The position numbers and the translations under genes are program-made. Below, piece by piece: positions 59,396-64,000 of a DNA stretch of 64,000 bases. A model generated the notes under the pieces. That model saw only the letters and a list, made by a program, of their open reading frames with translations. It did not search any database and was not told where the DNA came from. Origin of the DNA: Armillaria gallica (Eukaryota > Basidiomycota > Agaricomycetes > Agaricales > Physalacriaceae); NCBI GenBank assembly GCA_037576215.1, contig JBANDB010000005.1, forward strand, positions 186,001 through 250,000, read 5' to 3'. Position 1 is the first letter of the stretch. Each line of letters opens with the position of its first letter.

Positions 59396-62085
59396 CTGTT
59401 AAGGCGTTCACAGCGAGGTCAATAGAGAAAGATAAGACTCCGAACAGTCATAACACCCTCACCATCATTGTTCGGTGTCAGAGCTCAGTGTGTTACTCCT
59501 CCAGATGCAGCGGTAGTGATCTTGCATCCCATGATGTCTGGTATGTACTGGCAGCTGCTGCAGGGTGAGCCTGACGACTCATCCCCAGAGTTTTCCCACT
59601 ACGATTGGCAGTCAGTTCCGAGGTACAGGTTCGAAAGAGGGTAGACGAACCTCGCTCGTCATCCAGCACATGCAAATCCCTTATCCACGACAACGGAATT
59701 GTTGGGTCTGGGCGTAACGAGCAGACCTGCAGTTGTACCAGTGGACTGAGGGAGTTGTCTGGGACAGAGAACGTCGACCTGATTGCCTAGATCGTGACAA
59801 CAACAGACATGAACGTGCTGTAAGAACAGTCAGCAAGGGGAAATGGAGACCAGATGGTGGACCACATACCCCTTCTCATCCAAGGCCATCAAATGCTGCT
59901 GACCCAACGACAACTGCGTAAGTTTCTCGGGCCCTAAATCCCTCACCAACACCAGTTTGCGGATGACATCGAACACCATCTTGTTCCCTGCCATAATTAC
60001 TGGCTAGCAGGATGCAAGGCTTGGTGGTGGTGGTCGCCGATTGGCGAGTGATTGGTTGTGGCAGGGAAACCGGGGAGTAGCGTACAGTAACAGTGAGGCC
60101 AATTGTAAAAAGAGTGTAATTGCAGAATTGGATATTTGAACGGTGTTTGCTGGGCCCGCAGCCTTGCTTGAGGGTGCAGGGATCACTAGTTCAGAACCTT
60201 GGGATCGGGGAACACAGAGAACATCTGAAATCATGAATAAGTGAGGGATGTAGATGGATCGTACCTTGTCGGAGATCATCTGAGGTGGTTCAGACCCCAA
60301 AACGGCACATAACGACGAGTGATGGAGAAAAGGGCAGGAAAAACCAGTCTACAGCATTACCTGGACGGTCTTGGGATGCTCAGGTGAGCAGTAGATGAAT
60401 GCGAGTGGTTACAAGTCGAGATAATCAGGGAAAGTAATGGGATAACAGAAAGACTGAGCTCTGCTGCTGAAAATGCACTCGGTCTCGCCGTTGGAGAGTA
60501 GAAACGGACAGCTGCTAGGACATCTAAGCCCGGAACAAGCACAATAATCAACTCCTATGACGCCGTTATTCCATTGAGCGATATCGCAACTAATGACATG
60601 AACGCACCCTCAATGTCTTCATCCGAGCTCGAATCTTCCTATTGCCATTGGATAACGGAGGGATCAGTACATGAATACATGAGAGGGACAGGATTTATAC
60701 TAGACGAAAGACGAAAGAACGAAAACCACGTGGTCAAAGGAAAGACGGTCATTTCGGCACTTGATTTATAGGTGTGTGATTTCGTGGGAGGTAGAAGTAA
60801 TTAATGTAAATTAATTAAATTAATTCGCAGGGAGGAGAGGAGAAGTTAAATATTGACTTACCAAGGGCTCTCCATCGTCCTGGAGCATGATACCGAGCTC
60901 TAAACACTACAACTTCACTGTTGTGAAGAGCTCCGATTTTTCCCTTTCGCGCTTCACGCATAGTGTGCTGTAAACTTTGAAACTATGGTTTTGGGACCAT
61001 GGTCCATGCAGAATTGCTCTTAACAGACTCTGACTTTCTGAAAAGCAGGAAATTTTTCTGGCCACGCACAGCGCGGCATGTATGCACAAACTATGTGATG
61101 TTACATGCTGAAATAAGAGGAAGATGGGCAATGCCCAAGTAACATTTCCCTTTTTACCCAACACGGAGGACATAAATTCTCACTACAAGTGAATGACAAG
61201 ACTTAGTTCAGCTTACCATCCTAAAGTACCCTCAAGCAGACCCGAAATATAGGCAGCCGCACCTGCAGTGAGCTGTTCAGTCAGAGGCAATTTGACAAAA
61301 AATAATGATTTCCGACACCAACCACCTCACAGATAAAATGGAGCCTTTGAACATTTGAAAATGCATCATATACATACAAAGATACTTCCACTAAACATGA
61401 GAACTAATGGTTTTGCAAGCGCAACTGGCAAAGACCGCCTCGAAGCTCGTTCAGAGAATTAATTAATTGAAACTCCGACTACCGCATTAGTCTAGGACTT
61501 GTTTGTACATGGTTACATTTTAGTTAGGTCCGATTTGGCCCACACCCATAAATCAACCGCCGTCATTTATGTATGCCGAGCTGTTACCGTCGGAACGGAA
61601 TGGTCCGTCCCGGCAGTAACAAGTGCCGGACGACTTGGTAGGCATGCAGACCGTTCTCACGCTTTTCTTCTTTTGTCTTCTCACCATCACTTCAACCGAT
61701 ACGACCATGCCTTAGGTCTCTGTACCCCCCCCTGACCTTACCGAGCCTATCTCCCAGTCATTGAGCTTAGGGCCTTCGAACGTTGTGCTATCAAACAAAT
61801 CCAAGCTCTTATGTAAGCTTTTCTTCCTTGGTTTCGTACTGCTAGTACTACGCGTGCAACGGGAATTTCGGTAAGCCCCCAGTGTTTCTCGTAGTTAGTA
61901 GTATATCCATGAAATAAAATGTTTTGAATATCTTGAATGATCTAACACGAAACTACAGTGGTAACGCGTGAAGATCATTGGAAGATAATAGTCGACGCCA
62001 CTCAGTCAATTGTTATACCGATGGTATGTTTTTATCTTCATGAAATGAGTACATGATGTTCTAACAACACAGCAGTCTATCTTTC
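59396..62085. other. No supported gene
   Basis: Short frames only; AT-rich TTAATTAAATTAATT near 60,805. Nothing resembles a known gene or element end. Confidence 0.35.
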
Positions 62086-62090
62086 TAGAC

Positions 62091-62281
62091 CTTGAGGCTG
62101 GCGCAGATACTGTCCAAGACATCGAATCATCATCTGAGAACGAGGGCAGCTTCATTGCAGACGGCGTGGAATACTCAGACGATGCAGCGGACTCAGGGGT
62201 TGTCAACTTGTCTACTGTTCCATTGACACAAGATCAGGTATGGAACAGCTTGCTGGAGAGAGCAAAGGCGCGCGGAACTTG
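62091..62281 (+). pseudogene. Acidic exon relic
   Basis: After a candidate intron (62,022-62,070) the frame reads SIFLDLEAGADTVQDIESSS, then an acidic stretch and VWNSLLERAKARGT before a stop. FLDLEA followed by an acidic tract resembles the Spt5-type N-terminus often found in basidiomycete repeats, but the match is short. Probably a fragment. Confidence 0.3.
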
Positions 62282-62479
62282 AGGGAAAGCATGTAGCTAT
62301 GATTTCCGTCTTTTGGATGACGCACCCGAACTTTAGGTTCTATCATGCATTGTGCGTAAAAATTTGTTTCTGCCCATCATTCCCCGTAACCGCTACGCCC
62401 GTCTCTACCAAGTCTGAAGCAAAAAAAAAACAACACAGAAACCGCAATACGCACTGAGGAATCGAGCTTTTGAGATCTT

Positions 62480-63350
62480 GGCGAAACGCTCACGATGCGC
62501 TTCATTTCGTCTTCCGTCTTTCATCCTTGTGGCCCCAATTTCCTTACCCAAACGCGTTGTTAACATGGAAATTCATGAAAATTGAAATGTTGACTTACTT
62601 TTACATTGCGTGAGTTTTGCTTCCCGGGGGCATTTCGCAATCTGGAACGTAACAATCAGCAAAATTCTTCAAATTCGTGCCGTGAAGCGTTACTGTACCC
62701 GTTTCGCTCCGCAAGGCTTAAAGTTCGAAATTTTGAGAATTGATTTTTGGTTCTGAAAGAAGCAAATGTCGGCAAAAATCTAGTAAAAATGAAAGTAATA
62801 CTTACTGTGGCCGGAATATCGCTCCGCAAAGTTTGGCCTCAGTAACACTTGGCGAGAGGGTGGGCTAAGTGAGCATAAACAGTCAGCTACCGCGATACGC
62901 ACACGAGAAAATACCTACTACACGGCGTCAGTTCGGCTCCGCAAGGTTTCGATGTCAGAATTTCCGTGCCAAGATCTATCAAATTCTGAGTTATTTGAAC
63001 GCCATGAAATACACCAGATGGACGACTTGCCACGCGCTCTTGTCTTCCTTTCGCTCCGCAGGGTTTATCTTGAATGATTGGGACTTCTGGGGAAGAAAAG
63101 TAAGTAAAATCAAGAGTTCTTAACGATGACTTACCTGCTTCGCGAGACGTCGATACATATATTTAAAGATTAACTCGACGTCGTTAGGGACACTAACGTC
63201 CGACGGCATCCGACACCGGTTCATCTTGATCGCCGGACGAAGTTACATTGTCTCAGGGCAAGCTGAAATGAGAAGAGATAAGCCCACAGAACAGACAACT
63301 CAGGATCAACTTACCCTTGCTCGCGGGACGCAGATACGTCGCCTCGTAAC
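62480..63350 (-). other. Exon-like X/Y module array, locus D
   Basis: On the minus strand: X at 63,310-63,345 (donor GTAAGTTG), X at 63,129-63,168 (reading FKYMYRRLAKQ before GTAAGTC), then Ys near 63,060, 62,945, 62,830, 62,710 and a weaker one near 62,630. Spacing is about 110-117 bp, shorter for the last. The sequence can be parsed as exons of about 43-61 bp separated by GT...AG intervals of about 46-56 bp; one donor would be GCAAGT. This is the cleanest of the arrays. Confidence 0.5.
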
Positions 63351-63960
63351 AATAATAGTGTCAGTACACCGTCGGTGAGCTGCTATGCGGTGCCTTGTTG
63401 TATCAATGGACGACGCGTCCATCCCCAGATGCCGCTGAGCTCAGTGATTACACTTAAATCCTTGCGTTAGACGCCGCAAACAACTAAAGATTGATTGACT
63501 TACATTACAGCTGTGATTGTCTGAGTGAGCTCCGCGGTCGCCTCAGCCTGAGGAGTATCAACGCGGGAGTACCCCGAAATCTAGGGCATCATCAGTAAGG
63601 GTAGAGCAGCGTATCTATATATGTACGGACCTAACGCTTCACCAGAACCCATGCTCCCGTTGTGGAGCGCCTTCTCATACATATCCGACATCGTAAAGTA
63701 TTACTCTTGAGATAAGAACACATCCGTGGTGGGAAATCGATGTCGACGAGGAGTTTGTTAATAACAACGTGATAGTGAGGTGATACCTGACTTACCTCGG
63801 CTTCGACGCAATCTTGAAAATCCACACATGGTATAGCGAGCAAGTATAGGCATTGAAGACCTTGAGGTATCGAGGTGCTCCAATCCCAAGGAGACGCGTG
63901 TCTAGAGACAAAATCACATCAGCCATGATATACGGGGGAAAATACACTGACCATGGCCAG
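63351..63960 (-). other. Gene-like sequence upstream of array D, truncated by window end
   Basis: On the minus strand the stretch has open segments (for example MSDMYEKALHNGSMGSGEAL near 63,680 and GYSRVDTPQAEATAELTQTI near 63,540) next to GTAAGTC donors. It may hold the first exons of the array D gene. No family recognised. Confidence 0.3.
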
Positions 63961-64000
63961 TAACGAGGTCAAATTGAACATCTAGAAGGTAACAGTAAGC

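Overview
The window looks like gene-poor, transposon-packed chromosomal DNA of a filamentous basidiomycete, probably an agaricomycete. Evidence: 45-57 bp GT-AG introns in the readable genes, a Helitron with a fused Rep and Pif1-like helicase, BED-finger hAT transposases with several introns, and degraded TLDc, peroxiredoxin and GMC-oxidoreductase sequences. I found no intact ordinary host gene and no convincing functional tRNA or rRNA gene. Almost everything readable is a mobile element, a captured gene fragment, or a decayed duplicate.

Layout. (1) 1-7.4 kb: one copy of a large dispersed unit holding a TLDc fragment, tRNA-like repeats, unclassified sequence, a ~1 kb TIR insertion and an exon-like repeat array, closed by a Mutator-like MITE. 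(2) 7.4-10.08 kb: the fullest TLDc gene (three exons, one nonsense codon), then tRNA-derived SINEs and another TLDc tail. (3) 10.08-14.43 kb: hAT element 1, inserted into a SINE. (4) 14.64-19.88 kb: hAT element 2, carrying a putative solo LTR. Each hAT also carries a near-perfect palindromic element starting CACT. (5) 19.9-23.6 kb: unclassified repeats, including a 20-bp minisatellite with a 160-bp higher-order period. (6) 23.59-33.15 kb: three Helitrons head to tail, sharing exact junctions; the first encodes RepHel, the other two are non-coding and carry nested MITEs. (7) 33.2-42.2 kb: decayed, CpG-poor repeats with SINE relics. (8) 42.2-47.23 kb: a second copy of the large unit, without the ~1 kb insertion. 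(9) 47.2-64 kb: gene relics and further exon-like arrays, two of them on the minus strand.

The most unusual signal is a family of two short motifs, called X and Y here. They recur about every 100-115 bp, usually next to splice-like signals, at 4.3-6.1 kb (+), 45.5-47.1 kb (+), 51.9-52.6 kb (-) and 62.5-63.4 kb (-), with a weaker candidate at 48.5-50 kb. They resemble a tandem micro-exon array and I do not recognise them. The nested insertions give a relative history: the unit was duplicated first, the TIR elements inserted afterwards, and the hAT, palindrome and LTR insertions are layered. CpG looks much scarcer in the Helitron-rich middle than in the flanks, suggesting long exposure to cytosine-methylation decay there.
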